Assembly: GCA_019637105.1 (NCBI GenBank)
Contig: JAHBWF010000058.1
Span: 1 to 43,400, forward strand
From: Labilithrix sp.
Lineage (GTDB): Bacteria > Myxococcota_A > Polyangia > Polyangiales > Polyangiaceae
Direction: 5' to 3'
DNA length: 43,400 nt
The position numbers were made by a program, and so were the translations under genes. This document shows, in pieces, positions 16,636-24,910 of the stretch. The notes under the pieces were generated by a model. The model searched no databases. It was not told the origin of the DNA and saw only the letters and a program-made list of their open reading frames with translations. Numbering within the stretch: the first letter of the stretch is position 1; every line of letters starts with the position of its first letter.

Positions 16636-17699
16636 AGTCATCGTCCGTGGGGAGAGTTCTCGCGTGGGGCGTGTCTGGGCTCGCTTGCTCGATGGCGCTG
16701 CTCGTCGCGTGTGGTGACGACGACTCCGCGAGCCCGCCGGGCGGTGACGGAGACGCGAGCGCTCCGAGGCCCGACGCCGCGACCGATTCGACGCTCCCCG
16801 GCGACGCCGCGGCGGAGACGGACGCCGACGCGGACACCTCGTGCGCCGTCGGTCGGAGCCACGTCGCGACGGTCGGCGCCGCAGGAGCGACCGTGAGCCT
16901 TTGCGGCGCCACGCTCGAGGTGCCCGCGGGCGCGCTCGCCGCGGGCACGTCGGTCGGGATCACGCTCGTCAATCCGCCCGGGCCGGCCTGGTTCGAGCAG
17001 GAGCTCAGCGGGCCCGTATTCCGCTTCACGCCGGACAACGTGGCCCTCGACGTGGCGGCCAAGCTCAGCCTCGCGCGGGACATGTCGAAGCAACGCGGCC
17101 CGGTGCTGGTTCGTTGGCTCGCCGACGAGGACGTCTGGGGCGAGCACGAGGCTTGCCTCGAAGACGGCGAGCTCTCGCTCGAGACGCTGAACCTCGGCAC
17201 GTTCGGCCTGATGCAGGATCCGGCCACGTACCCGCCCGCGGCGTCCGGCCTCGGCAGCGCGACGCTGACGCTGAACATCGACGGCGCGCAGTCCTCGTGG
17301 TCCGTCCCCGGATCGGGCGGCTACGCCGTCTACGAGCCCGGTGAGGACTCCCGCACGCTCATCCTCGTCGCGCGTCGCAACGAGAACGGACACCTTCAGA
17401 ACCTCGACGTCCGTATGCTCGTCCGGAACGGTCAACCGGCCTCGCTCGCGCAGCTCTCGTGGATCTGGACCGATCCCGACCAAGGAGGGAGCTGGAGCTA
17501 CGTCGAGCCGGCGCACGGCGCGCCGACGTCCTTCACGCTGACGGAGCCGACCCCCGGCACGTTCGAGGGGGAGCTCCACGTCGTCGGGCACAGCGGCCAG
17601 GCGACCGCGCAGATCGAGGCGACCTTCACGGCCACGCCCGAGAAGTTTCGCCCGCCTCCGTCGTACTCGTGCGGCGTCCCTGAGGGAGACACCAGGTAG
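16632..17699 (+). CDS. Asp-rich-linker lipoprotein of unknown function
   Basis: A 355-residue lipoprotein. The signal (MKSSSVGRVLAWGVSG, then LACSMALLVAC) ends in the lipobox LVAC, followed by an Asp/Ala/Pro-rich low-complexity linker (about residues 30-70) typical of myxobacterial surface lipoproteins. The mature part begins with a segment resembling a ZU5-like fold (VSLCGATLEVPAGALAAGTSVGITLV; the pattern of EVPAGAL and TPDNVALDVAAKLSL is common in such domains), then beta-rich sequence. ZU5-like assignment is tentative. It overlaps the preceding membrane-protein gene by four bases, and a partnership between the two is inferred from that only. Confidence 0.8.
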   Translation: MKSSSVGRVLAWGVSGLACSMALLVACGDDDSASPPGGDGDASAPRPDAATDSTLPGDAAAETDADADTSCAVGRSHVATVGAAGATVSLCGATLEVPAGALAAGTSVGITLVNPPGPAWFEQELSGPVFRFTPDNVALDVAAKLSLARDMSKQRGPVLVRWLADEDVWGEHEACLEDGELSLETLNLGTFGLMQDPATYPPAASGLGSATLTLNIDGAQSSWSVPGSGGYAVYEPGEDSRTLILVARRNENGHLQNLDVRMLVRNGQPASLAQLSWIWTDPDQGGSWSYVEPAHGAPTSFTLTEPTPGTFEGELHVVGHSGQATAQIEATFTATPEKFRPPPSYSCGVPEGDTR

Positions 17700-17838
17700 T
17701 CACGACACGAGAGGCGAGCGAGGACGAGCTCGCGGAGGTTGAACGACGAGGCGAGAGCCACGGCGCAAGGGCGCGGCTTGACGTTTCAGGACGGCCCGCC
17801 CGTTGTGCCCCGCGCCGCAAGGGGGGCGAGGTGGATTC

Positions 17839-19446
17839 TCACGCCTCACCGATAGGTGGCGTCCGCGTCGGCTCACCTTGCTGCGGGAGGAACGAGAAGA
17901 ACTCGCGCATGCGCGCCCTCTGCTCGGCTGGCATGTACTCGAAATTTCGACCTCGATCGATGATCTCCCAGAAGTCCTTCGACTTCACGCGCTCGAGCTC
18001 GTCGCGGATTGCACGTAGCCGTTCGCGCGGCTCGTGCTCCATGTCCTCGCGGATCCGCTGCGCCTTTTCGCTCTCGCCGACCGAGAGATAGTAAGCCGCG
18101 AGCTTGACCTGGGCTTTACGTACTCCCTTGAGCGCCTGCTCCTGGGCGCGCTCGTCACCCGTGCGATCCAGATCGAGGAATGCGCTCAGCAGCGTGTCTT
18201 CCTCCGCGAGCTGGAGCTCGTGGGCGATCTCGATGAGCGCACAGACGTCGTACGCGACGGTCTCCGTCACGAACGGAAGGTTCATGTTGAACGAGACGTC
18301 ACCGTAGTACTTCAGGTGGCCGACCGCCGTGACCGCCGCCGCGCCGTCTCCCGCTCGGAGCATCGCCTCGACGAGGAGGCGGTACTGATTCAGGATGTTG
18401 TAGGCAGTGCGGACGTCCTTCGCGTTGAGCGCGGCGCGAAGGTAGCTGTTCATGAACCAGCTAGTCAGCGTGAGGAGCTCGGAGTCCTTGGACACCAGCG
18501 CGGCCTCGCCGATGTATCGCGTGTCGATCGCGATGAGATAGTTGATGTCGCGCATCGACTGCAGCGCCTCGGTGAAGATACCGAGGTACTGCCGCATGAC
18601 CTTCCACTCTACCCACGTGCGGCGCTGCTCGAGATCGTCCAAGGACTCGGGCTCCATGGCGACGAAGTCCGGGTTGTCGCGGATCGCAGCTCCGATCACG
18701 AACCACTGGGGCGTCGCGGTCACCTTGGCGCGCGCATACCCCACGGCAAGATCTTTGAGGGCATCGACGGCGCGGCTCGCGATGATCTTGTCCTTGCCGG
18801 AGATCGAGTTGCTCGTGATATCCGTGAGCTCCTCCATGCCGTTGAGGAGCTCGGCCTGGAGCGCGTCGCGCACCTCGGTGTCGGTGCTCACCATTCCCAG
18901 GTCAGCGGTGCGAGATGCGTCGCGACGGATGCGGGCGATGATGTTCGCTGGCTCGAGGAAGCGGAACACGTGCGCGAAGAAGGGGGCCATGATGACGAAG
19001 CCGATGCTGTCGGTCACCATCATCGCCACGAGCGTGGCGCGCGGAACGAACTCCCCGTGCACGGACATGCTCACCCAGATCCCGGCGACGCACGCGATGA
19101 CATAGTACGCGAGGACCAGGAGGTTCGTCCGGTCCCTAAAGAACATCTTGGTGACGCCGGTGTAGCGCTCGGCGGACAGCTGGACGACGATGCTCACCAC
19201 CGTGATCACCATGCCGAGCACGGCGGCCATCATGGCGCCGAGCTGGCTGACCGCGTCCGTGATGTGGTCATCCGAGAAGTTGAAGAACGTCCTCGCGGTC
19301 CCTCCCCGGTACTCTTCGGTCTTCACGCCCGTCGCGTAGTGGTCGAGGACGTAGAAGAGCGCGAACGCGAACAGCGCGATCGCCGCGAGGAGGACGATGG
19401 GCTGGACCCACTGCCTGCGAAAGCTCCCTCGTTCACTCCTTTGCAC
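17839..19446 (-). CDS. DUF2254-like integral membrane protein
   Basis: A 535-residue protein. Four hydrophobic segments lie in the N-terminal third: QPIVLLAAIALFAFALFYVL, LGAMMAAVLGMVITVVSIVV, LLVLAYYVIACVAGIWVSM and ATLVAMMVTDSIGFVIMAPF. Between the second and third comes QLSAERYTGVTKMFFRD, which resembles the conserved core of DUF2254 membrane proteins (function unknown, sometimes discussed as channel-like). The C-terminal two thirds is soluble, helical and acidic, with tandem helical hairpins. The start is taken as GTG 19446 because no ATG precedes the first membrane segment; an AAAGGAG follows that codon, so the true start is uncertain. It runs alone and diverges from the Cys-rich lipoprotein gene. 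Confidence 0.8.
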   Translation of the reverse strand: MQRSERGSFRRQWVQPIVLLAAIALFAFALFYVLDHYATGVKTEEYRGGTARTFFNFSDDHITDAVSQLGAMMAAVLGMVITVVSIVVQLSAERYTGVTKMFFRDRTNLLVLAYYVIACVAGIWVSMSVHGEFVPRATLVAMMVTDSIGFVIMAPFFAHVFRFLEPANIIARIRRDASRTADLGMVSTDTEVRDALQAELLNGMEELTDITSNSISGKDKIIASRAVDALKDLAVGYARAKVTATPQWFVIGAAIRDNPDFVAMEPESLDDLEQRRTWVEWKVMRQYLGIFTEALQSMRDINYLIAIDTRYIGEAALVSKDSELLTLTSWFMNSYLRAALNAKDVRTAYNILNQYRLLVEAMLRAGDGAAAVTAVGHLKYYGDVSFNMNLPFVTETVAYDVCALIEIAHELQLAEEDTLLSAFLDLDRTGDERAQEQALKGVRKAQVKLAAYYLSVGESEKAQRIREDMEHEPRERLRAIRDELERVKSKDFWEIIDRGRNFEYMPAEQRARMREFFSFLPQQGEPTRTPPIGEA

Positions 19447-19778
19447 GCCCGTAGCATACGCGACCGCCCTCCGCCGAGCCTCGGGGGACGACGAGCCGGC
19501 GTCGGTGCTGGCGTCCGCGCGCGCGGCTCGAGGCGCGCGCCGGCCTGGTCGAGGACGAGGCCGCGCGCGCGGCGTTCCTGGCGCACGGCCCGAACGCGCT
19601 CCTGCTCGAGGCCTGACGAGCGCCGGCGCGGCGTCGCAGTCCGTGCGCACCTGGTCGTCGGTCGCCTTACCTCGTCGGAGCTGCGCGGATCCTCCGCCGC
19701 CCGCGCGCCGCGGATTCCTCGCGGTCGGCTCCGGTGTCGATGGAAGCGCCGCCTCGAGTCGGGCTACGATACGACCGA
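19447..19778. other. Divergent intergenic region with a possible gene relic
   Basis: About 330 bases between the DUF2254-like gene and the Cys-rich lipoprotein gene. Apart from the relic annotated at 19519-19616 it shows no convincing gene. It should contain promoters for both flanking genes, but no -35/-10 pair is clear. The part next to the lipoprotein gene ends in GGCTACGATACGACCGA before ATG 19779, without a good Shine-Dalgarno sequence. Confidence 0.45.
19519..19616 (+). pseudogene. Possible relic of the C-terminal tail of a TPR-type signalling protein
   Basis: One frame reads RARLEARAGLVEDEAARAAF then LAHGPNALLLEA and a TGA at 19614-19616. This resembles the conserved tail (RA..I.DP..R..FL...P.N..LL.LA) that closes many large TPR-containing kinase or ATPase proteins of myxobacteria. 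Upstream of it the frame has no TPR-like sequence and no start, so if real it is only a fragment left by deletion. The match is by pattern memory over about 30 residues and could be chance. Confidence 0.35.
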
Positions 19779-21794
19779 ATGTCCAGACTCGCCTTGCGGG
19801 CGCTCGCCGTCTCTCTTTGTGCTGCGTGTGCCGCCGTCGCTCTCGCGGCGGGGTGCGCGACCCCGGACGACGGCGGCGGAGCGACGCCGGAGGACGACGC
19901 CGGCGCGGACACCGGCTCGGACGTCGCCGTCTCGGAGGCCGCGCCGCCACCGCAGTGCACCAAGAACGACGACTGTCCCTCGCGGCTCTGCGAGATCGCG
20001 CTCGGCACGTGTCGCGAGGCGTCGTGCAAGGACGGCACGAAGAACGCGGACGAGACCGACATCGATTGCGGCGGCCCCGCCTGCGAGAAGTGCGACGTCC
20101 TCAAGGGCTGCGGCGACGCGAGCGACTGCGCCTCGGGCGTGTGCGCGGACACCGGCAAGGGCAAGCAGTGCCAGCCGGCCACCTGCGCCGACGGGGTGAA
20201 GAACGGCGAGGAGGCCGACGTCGACTGCGGCGGGAGCTGCGAGAAGTGCGAGGACGGCAAGGCGTGCAAGGCGCGCGGCGACTGCGCCAGCGACGTCTGC
20301 AAGGACGGAAAGTGCAGCACGCCGGTCTGCGACGACGAGGCGAAGAACGGCAGCGAGACGGACGTCGACTGCGGCGGCCCCGATTGCCCGCGCTGCGCCG
20401 ATCTCCGCGCCTGCGCGACCGCCGACGACTGCAAGAGCGGCGTCTGTACGGGAGGCGTCTGCCAGGTGCCGACCTGCGAGGACGAGGTCAAGAACGGCGA
20501 CGAGACGGACGAGGACTGCGGCGGCCCCACGTGCTCCGCGTGCGGCGTCGGCAAGGGGTGCCTGACCGGCACCGACTGCACGAGCCTCGGCTGCAACTAC
20601 GCGAACAAGTGCGCGGCGGGCCGGAGCTGCACGCAGCGCTACGGCGGCGACACCTGCGGCCTCGGCGGCGCGGGCGGCGTCGGCGCGGCGCAGTGGGAGG
20701 ACTGCTGCATGAAGGCGCCCGTCACCCCGACGAGCGGGCCGACGAACGGGCAGACCATCCTGCTCGACAAGTACCAGGTCACGGCCGGTCGGATGCGCGT
20801 GTTCCTCGAGAGCATCAACTACAACGTCCGCGCGTTCGTCCAGCAAGCCCGCGCGCAGGGCAAGATCCCGCTCATCCCGGACCAATCCGGCAACAACGCC
20901 GGGCGCCGCCTGCTCGAGGCGGACTGGGACCTGTACCTGCCGGTGAGCTTCGGGGGGAGCGCCGCGGCGACCGAGCTCGAGGATCGCGATCAGGGCAGCG
21001 CGGTGCTCGAGCGGGGGATCTACAGCTCGATCCGCAATCACCTCGGCGGGCGCATCTTCAAGAACAACGCCCAAAGCTCGACGGGCTGCTACGTCGGCTC
21101 GCCCGGCACGCACGCGTTCCGCTTCCCCGACGGCCAGCAAGACGGCGCGACCCCGGGGGAGGACCAGAACGTCTACGACACGAAATCGATGCAGTGCATC
21201 GACTACCTGGTGGCCCAGGCGTTCTGCATCTGGGACGGCGGCCGGCTGCACCTCGGCCCCGAGTGGACGGCCGCCTGGGGCGCCGGGACGACGGCGAGCC
21301 CGTGGCTGCCCCAGGGCGAGACGCGCGCGCCGCGGCGCATCGGCGACAACACGTACTTCGGCTGCCGCTTCCCGACGGTGACGGACGCCACGTTCCCGGC
21401 CTTCTGCACGGCGCAGTCGCAGTTCCCCGAGGACATCCCGGGGCGGACGATCGAGTTCGCGAACTACCGCTACAGCTACGAGTGGCCGAACCTCGGCGCC
21501 ACCGGCGACTACATCGTCTTCATCTCGGCGCCCGGACGCCTCCGCGGGCGCGGGCCGAACGGCCACGCGGACGTCATCGGCGACAACTACGGGCTGACGA
21601 GCGACGTCCTCATCGCTCACAACGGGAGCGCCACGACCACCTACGATCAGACGCCCTTCACCGCGTCGCACGGCTGGAACGCCGGCGGGTCGTGGGAGGT
21701 CCACGACTACTCGAAGCCGGCCAACGGGCTCAGCCGCCGCTCGATGCTGCTCAACAAGTACGGCAAGCTCGGCCTGCGCTGCGCGTACCCCTGA
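19779..21794 (+). CDS. Cys-rich-repeat lipoprotein with C-terminal formylglycine-generating-enzyme-like domain
   Basis: A 671-residue lipoprotein. The signal (MSRLALRALAVSLCAAC, then AAVALAAGC) ends in lipobox LAAGC, followed by an Asp/Ala-rich linker. Residues about 60-270 carry four Cys-rich units of roughly 45 residues with the pattern C.D..KNG.ETD.DCGG..C..C, interleaved with DC.SGVC elements. The C-terminal part (from about 310: ILLDKYQVTAGRMRVFLESI, ending in NKYGKLGLRCAYP) matches the FGE-sulfatase (SUMF1/EgtB-like) fold, whose members oxidise cysteine to formylglycine or serve as non-catalytic binding domains. Catalytic status here is unclear. The repeats are probably disulfide-bonded spacers that lift the domain from the membrane. 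Confidence 0.85.
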   Translation: MSRLALRALAVSLCAACAAVALAAGCATPDDGGGATPEDDAGADTGSDVAVSEAAPPPQCTKNDDCPSRLCEIALGTCREASCKDGTKNADETDIDCGGPACEKCDVLKGCGDASDCASGVCADTGKGKQCQPATCADGVKNGEEADVDCGGSCEKCEDGKACKARGDCASDVCKDGKCSTPVCDDEAKNGSETDVDCGGPDCPRCADLRACATADDCKSGVCTGGVCQVPTCEDEVKNGDETDEDCGGPTCSACGVGKGCLTGTDCTSLGCNYANKCAAGRSCTQRYGGDTCGLGGAGGVGAAQWEDCCMKAPVTPTSGPTNGQTILLDKYQVTAGRMRVFLESINYNVRAFVQQARAQGKIPLIPDQSGNNAGRRLLEADWDLYLPVSFGGSAAATELEDRDQGSAVLERGIYSSIRNHLGGRIFKNNAQSSTGCYVGSPGTHAFRFPDGQQDGATPGEDQNVYDTKSMQCIDYLVAQAFCIWDGGRLHLGPEWTAAWGAGTTASPWLPQGETRAPRRIGDNTYFGCRFPTVTDATFPAFCTAQSQFPEDIPGRTIEFANYRYSYEWPNLGATGDYIVFISAPGRLRGRGPNGHADVIGDNYGLTSDVLIAHNGSATTTYDQTPFTASHGWNAGGSWEVHDYSKPANGLSRRSMLLNKYGKLGLRCAYP

Positions 21795-21806
21795 GCGCCG
21801 TCGCGC

Positions 21807-22985
21807 TCAGCCGATGATCATCGACTCGCTGAGGAGCTTGCCTTCCTTGAAGCGGCGGAGGTTCCAGCGCTCGAACATCGGCAGCTCCGGCGCCTCGTCT
21901 CCCTCGGCGATGTGCTCGGCGATCAGCTTGCCGACGACGGGCGCCATCATGAAGCCGTGGCCCATGAAGCCGGACGCCTGGTAGAAGTGCTCGACCTCGT
22001 CGACGCCGCCGACGATCGGGTTGGCGTCCGGGGTGAGGTCGTAGCAGCCCGACCACTGGCGCAGGACCTTGACCTCGCCGAGCAGGGGGCACGTCGTCAC
22101 GAGCGCGCGCGCGTAGAGGCCGAGGAACGCGAACGAGCTGTCGTGGTTCACGCCCGGCGGCACGCGCTCCTGCCCGATCCCGCCGACGATCTCGCCTCGC
22201 GTCGACTGGCTGAAGTAGAGGCCGTTCGTGAGATCGGCGACGAGCGGCTTGAGCCAGGGCTTCAGCGGCTCGGTCGAGCAGATCTCGTGCCGGTGCGGCT
22301 TGTTCGGGAGGTCCACGCCGACGAGCCGCGCGATCTCCGGGGACCACGCGCCGCAGGCGTTCACGACCTTGCGGGTCGCGATCCGGTGGACCGGCGCGTC
22401 GGGCGCGCTCGCCTTCCGGACGCGCACGCCCTCGATCCGCGGGCCGCTCGTGTCGATGCCGACCACCTCGGTGAACGTCGCGACCTCGACGCCGAGCTTC
22501 GCCGCCGCCTGCGCGAAGCCCCAGACGAACGGCCAGGGGAAGACCACGCCGTCGTCGGGGTTGTAGCTCGCCGCGACGACGCCGTCGGTCGACAGCTCGG
22601 GGACGATCTTCTGGGCCTCGCGCGGCGAGAGCATCCGCGTGGTGAGGCCGCACTCGCGCTGCAGCTTGCAGCTCTCCTCGAGCGCCCGCTTGCGCGCCTC
22701 GGTGCGCGCCAAGAAGAGGTAGCCACCCTGGCGGAGCCAGACGTTGATCTTGAACTCGCTCGCGAAGTCCTGGCACATCCGGATGCTCTCCTGCATCAGG
22801 CGGACGTTCGCTTCGCTCGACCACTGCGCTCGGATCCCGCCGCCGTTGCGGCCGCTCGCGCCGCCGCACAGGTAGCTCTTGTCGACGACGACGACGTCGG
22901 TGACGCCCAGCCGCGCGAGGTGATACGCGATCGACAGGCCCATGATGCCCGCGCCGACGACGACGACCTCGGCGCGGTCCTTCAC
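21807..22985 (-). CDS. DadA-type FAD-dependent oxidoreductase
   Basis: A 392-residue flavoprotein of the glycine/D-amino acid oxidase (DAO) family. The N-terminal Rossmann motif VVVVGAGIMGLSIAYHLARL has GAGIMG at residues 11-16; GASGRNGGGIRAQW follows, a typical flavin-contact loop. Near the C-terminus SGCYDLTPDANPIVGG and GFMGHGFMMAP are the conserved second flavin-binding region. Members oxidise the C-N bond of amino acids such as sarcosine, glycine or proline; the substrate cannot be told here. The start is GTG 22985, overlapping the CysQ-like stop as GTGA. No separate partner subunit gene is nearby. Confidence 0.9.
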   Translation of the reverse strand: MKDRAEVVVVGAGIMGLSIAYHLARLGVTDVVVVDKSYLCGGASGRNGGGIRAQWSSEANVRLMQESIRMCQDFASEFKINVWLRQGGYLFLARTEARKRALEESCKLQRECGLTTRMLSPREAQKIVPELSTDGVVAASYNPDDGVVFPWPFVWGFAQAAAKLGVEVATFTEVVGIDTSGPRIEGVRVRKASAPDAPVHRIATRKVVNACGAWSPEIARLVGVDLPNKPHRHEICSTEPLKPWLKPLVADLTNGLYFSQSTRGEIVGGIGQERVPPGVNHDSSFAFLGLYARALVTTCPLLGEVKVLRQWSGCYDLTPDANPIVGGVDEVEHFYQASGFMGHGFMMAPVVGKLIAEHIAEGDEAPELPMFERWNLRRFKEGKLLSESMIIG

Positions 22986-23803
22986 GTCGTCGCCTCGGCG
23001 AAGCGCCGGAGCGCCTCGGCGTGGAGGGTCGGGTTCGCCGCCAGCGTGCCCTCGTTCTGCGCGACGGGCCCGCGGTAGTCGAAGGCGCGTCCGCTCGCGT
23101 CGGTGTAGACGCCGCCGGCCGCGCGGACGATCGCCTCCGGCGCGCAGGCGTCCCAGAGCTTCACGAGGCCCGCCGACGGGTGGGCGTAGATCTCGAGCGC
23201 GCCGGAGGCGACGCGGACCCCCTTGATGCCGGCGCTCCCCGTCGGCACGAGCTCCTTCACCCCGAGCGCGGTGAGCTTGGCGTCGACCGACTTGCTGCGG
23301 TGGAAGCGCGAGACCGCGCACCGGCACGCGGCGAGGTCGGTCTCCGCGGCGACGTGGATCGGCGCGCGGCCGTCCTTCGTGATGAGGAACGCGCCGCTGC
23401 CCAGCGCGGCGCCGTAGACCTCGCCGAGCGCCGGGCAGTCGACGACCCCCACGGTCGCGACGCCCGCCTCGGCGAAGCCGAGCATCACGGCGAACTCGCC
23501 GTTCTTCGCGATGAAGTCGCGGGTCCCGTCGACCGGATCGACGAAGAGCGCGACGGGGGCCGAGCCGAAGCCCGCGAACGTGGAAGGATCGCTCTCCTCG
23601 GCGACGATCGGCACGCCGGGGAAGTCCGCCGCGAGCCGCTCGAGCAGGAGCGCGTTCGCCTCCTTGTCGGCGCGGGTCACGGGATCGTTCGGGCCCTTCA
23701 GCTCCACGCCGACGTCGGCCTCGGCGTAGACGCGCATCACGACCTCCGCGGCGGCCGCGGCGGAGGCGAGGAGCTTGGCGAGGACGTCTTGGCGATCGAT
23801 CAT
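22982..23803 (-). CDS. cysQ: Inositol monophosphatase-family phosphatase, CysQ-like
   Basis: A 273-residue magnesium-dependent phosphatase. Family metal-site motifs are intact: E69-E70 in VAEES, FVDPVDGTRDFI with D89, D92, G93 and T94, and the C-terminal WDACAPEAIVRAAGG with D208. DPVTRADKEAN near residue 40 is typical of CysQ/BPNT1, which hydrolyses 3'-phosphoadenosine 5'-phosphate from sulfate assimilation. Other family members act on inositol phosphates, so the substrate is inferred. ATG 23803 is preceded by GGAGCTCCG. Thirteen bases separate it from the upstream aldo/keto reductase gene, and its stop overlaps the oxidoreductase start. Confidence 0.88.
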   Translation of the reverse strand: MIDRQDVLAKLLASAAAAAEVVMRVYAEADVGVELKGPNDPVTRADKEANALLLERLAADFPGVPIVAEESDPSTFAGFGSAPVALFVDPVDGTRDFIAKNGEFAVMLGFAEAGVATVGVVDCPALGEVYGAALGSGAFLITKDGRAPIHVAAETDLAACRCAVSRFHRSKSVDAKLTALGVKELVPTGSAGIKGVRVASGALEIYAHPSAGLVKLWDACAPEAIVRAAGGVYTDASGRAFDYRGPVAQNEGTLAANPTLHAEALRRFAEATT

Positions 23804-23816
23804 CGGAGCTCCGGCG

Positions 23817-24761
23817 TCAGCTGTGGATCCCGACCTTGTCGAGCGCGCGCGGGAGCTGCCGGAGGTCGTCGTCGGCGAGGTAGCGCGGGCCGCCGCCGGT
23901 CTCCCGGACGAGCTGCTCGAGCTGCTCCTTCGTGCGCGGGCCGAGGACCGCGGCCGACACGAGGTGGTTCGAGAGCGCGAAGCGCACCGCCGCGCCGCGC
24001 AGCGTGTGGACGTCGCCCTTGACGAGGAAGCGGACGGCGTCGAGCTGGTCGACGCGGAGCTCGAGCTCCATCCTCGTCCATCGCTCGGCGCGGTGGTCGC
24101 CCTCGTCGAAGCTCCGGTCCTTCGGCCACATGCCGGCGAGCAGGCCGTGGCCGAGCACGCTGCGCGCGAGGACGCCGGCGCCGGCGACCATCACGTCGCC
24201 CGAGATGCGGTGCAGATCGATCGCGTGCGTGAGGTTGTACGCGAGCTCGATCACCTCGGCGCCCTTGTCGATCGCCGCGCGCGCGACGTCCTCGTCGCCG
24301 GCGGCGACCCCCCAGTGCTGGATCTTGCCCTCCTTCTTGAGCGCCTCCATCGCGTCCACCGCCTCGCCGGTGTGGAGCGTCTCGGGGGTCGGGCTGTGGA
24401 GGAGGTAGACCTGGTGCGCTTCCCTGCCGAGGCGCTTCAACGAGCGCTCGACGGCGCTGCGGAGATAGTCCGCAGCGAAGCACTTGCGCGGCGGATCCGT
24501 CATGCGATCGATCCCGCCCTTCGTCACGAGGACGAGCTCGGGGTGGTCCTTGGCGATCGTCCCGCAGAGCCGCTCCATCCGCCCCGCGCCGTAGGCGTCG
24601 GCGGTGTCGATCAGCGAAAAGCCCATGTCGATCGCCCGCCGCAGCACGGCCTCGGCGTCGGCCTCCTCGACCTTTCCGTAGGCGTCGCCGGAGAGGCCCC
24701 AGGTGCCGATGGCGAGCTCCGAGACGACGAGCCCGGTCTTTCCGAGGGGGCGCTTTCGCAT
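23817..24761 (-). CDS. Aldo/keto reductase
   Basis: A 314-residue NAD(P)H-dependent oxidoreductase of the AKR family. Family signatures: the N-terminal LGKTGLVVSELAIGTWGLSG, the catalytic Asp and Tyr in LIDTADAYGAGRMERLCG, then TKGG carrying the active-site Lys and YLLHSPTPET carrying the His. The C-terminal cofactor-binding part contains AAVLGPRTKEQLEQLV. It is the first gene of a leftward three-gene cluster with the CysQ-like phosphatase and FAD oxidoreductase. The substrate is unknown. The upstream 150 bases, shared with the divergent lipoprotein gene, contain a TTGACG at 24793-24798 on the plus strand. Confidence 0.92.
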   Translation of the reverse strand: MRKRPLGKTGLVVSELAIGTWGLSGDAYGKVEEADAEAVLRRAIDMGFSLIDTADAYGAGRMERLCGTIAKDHPELVLVTKGGIDRMTDPPRKCFAADYLRSAVERSLKRLGREAHQVYLLHSPTPETLHTGEAVDAMEALKKEGKIQHWGVAAGDEDVARAAIDKGAEVIELAYNLTHAIDLHRISGDVMVAGAGVLARSVLGHGLLAGMWPKDRSFDEGDHRAERWTRMELELRVDQLDAVRFLVKGDVHTLRGAAVRFALSNHLVSAAVLGPRTKEQLEQLVRETGGGPRYLADDDLRQLPRALDKVGIHS

Positions 24762-24910
24762 GGGATGACCGCTTTTAGCACGGACCCCCGGCTTGACGTG
24801 GGGCGGGAAAGGGGCGTACGGAAGCGGCCTCGCAAATGGTCGAGCTAGCAGGCCTACGTCCTCGAAGGCGCACGTCGCCGACGCGGGCGAGGTCTCTCAG
24901 GAGGAGAGAT

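Noticed and set aside
18034-20199. 721-residue open frame antisense to the DUF2254-like gene
   Set aside because: Composition is typical of antisense frames, while the opposite strand encodes membrane segments and a DUF2254-like core.
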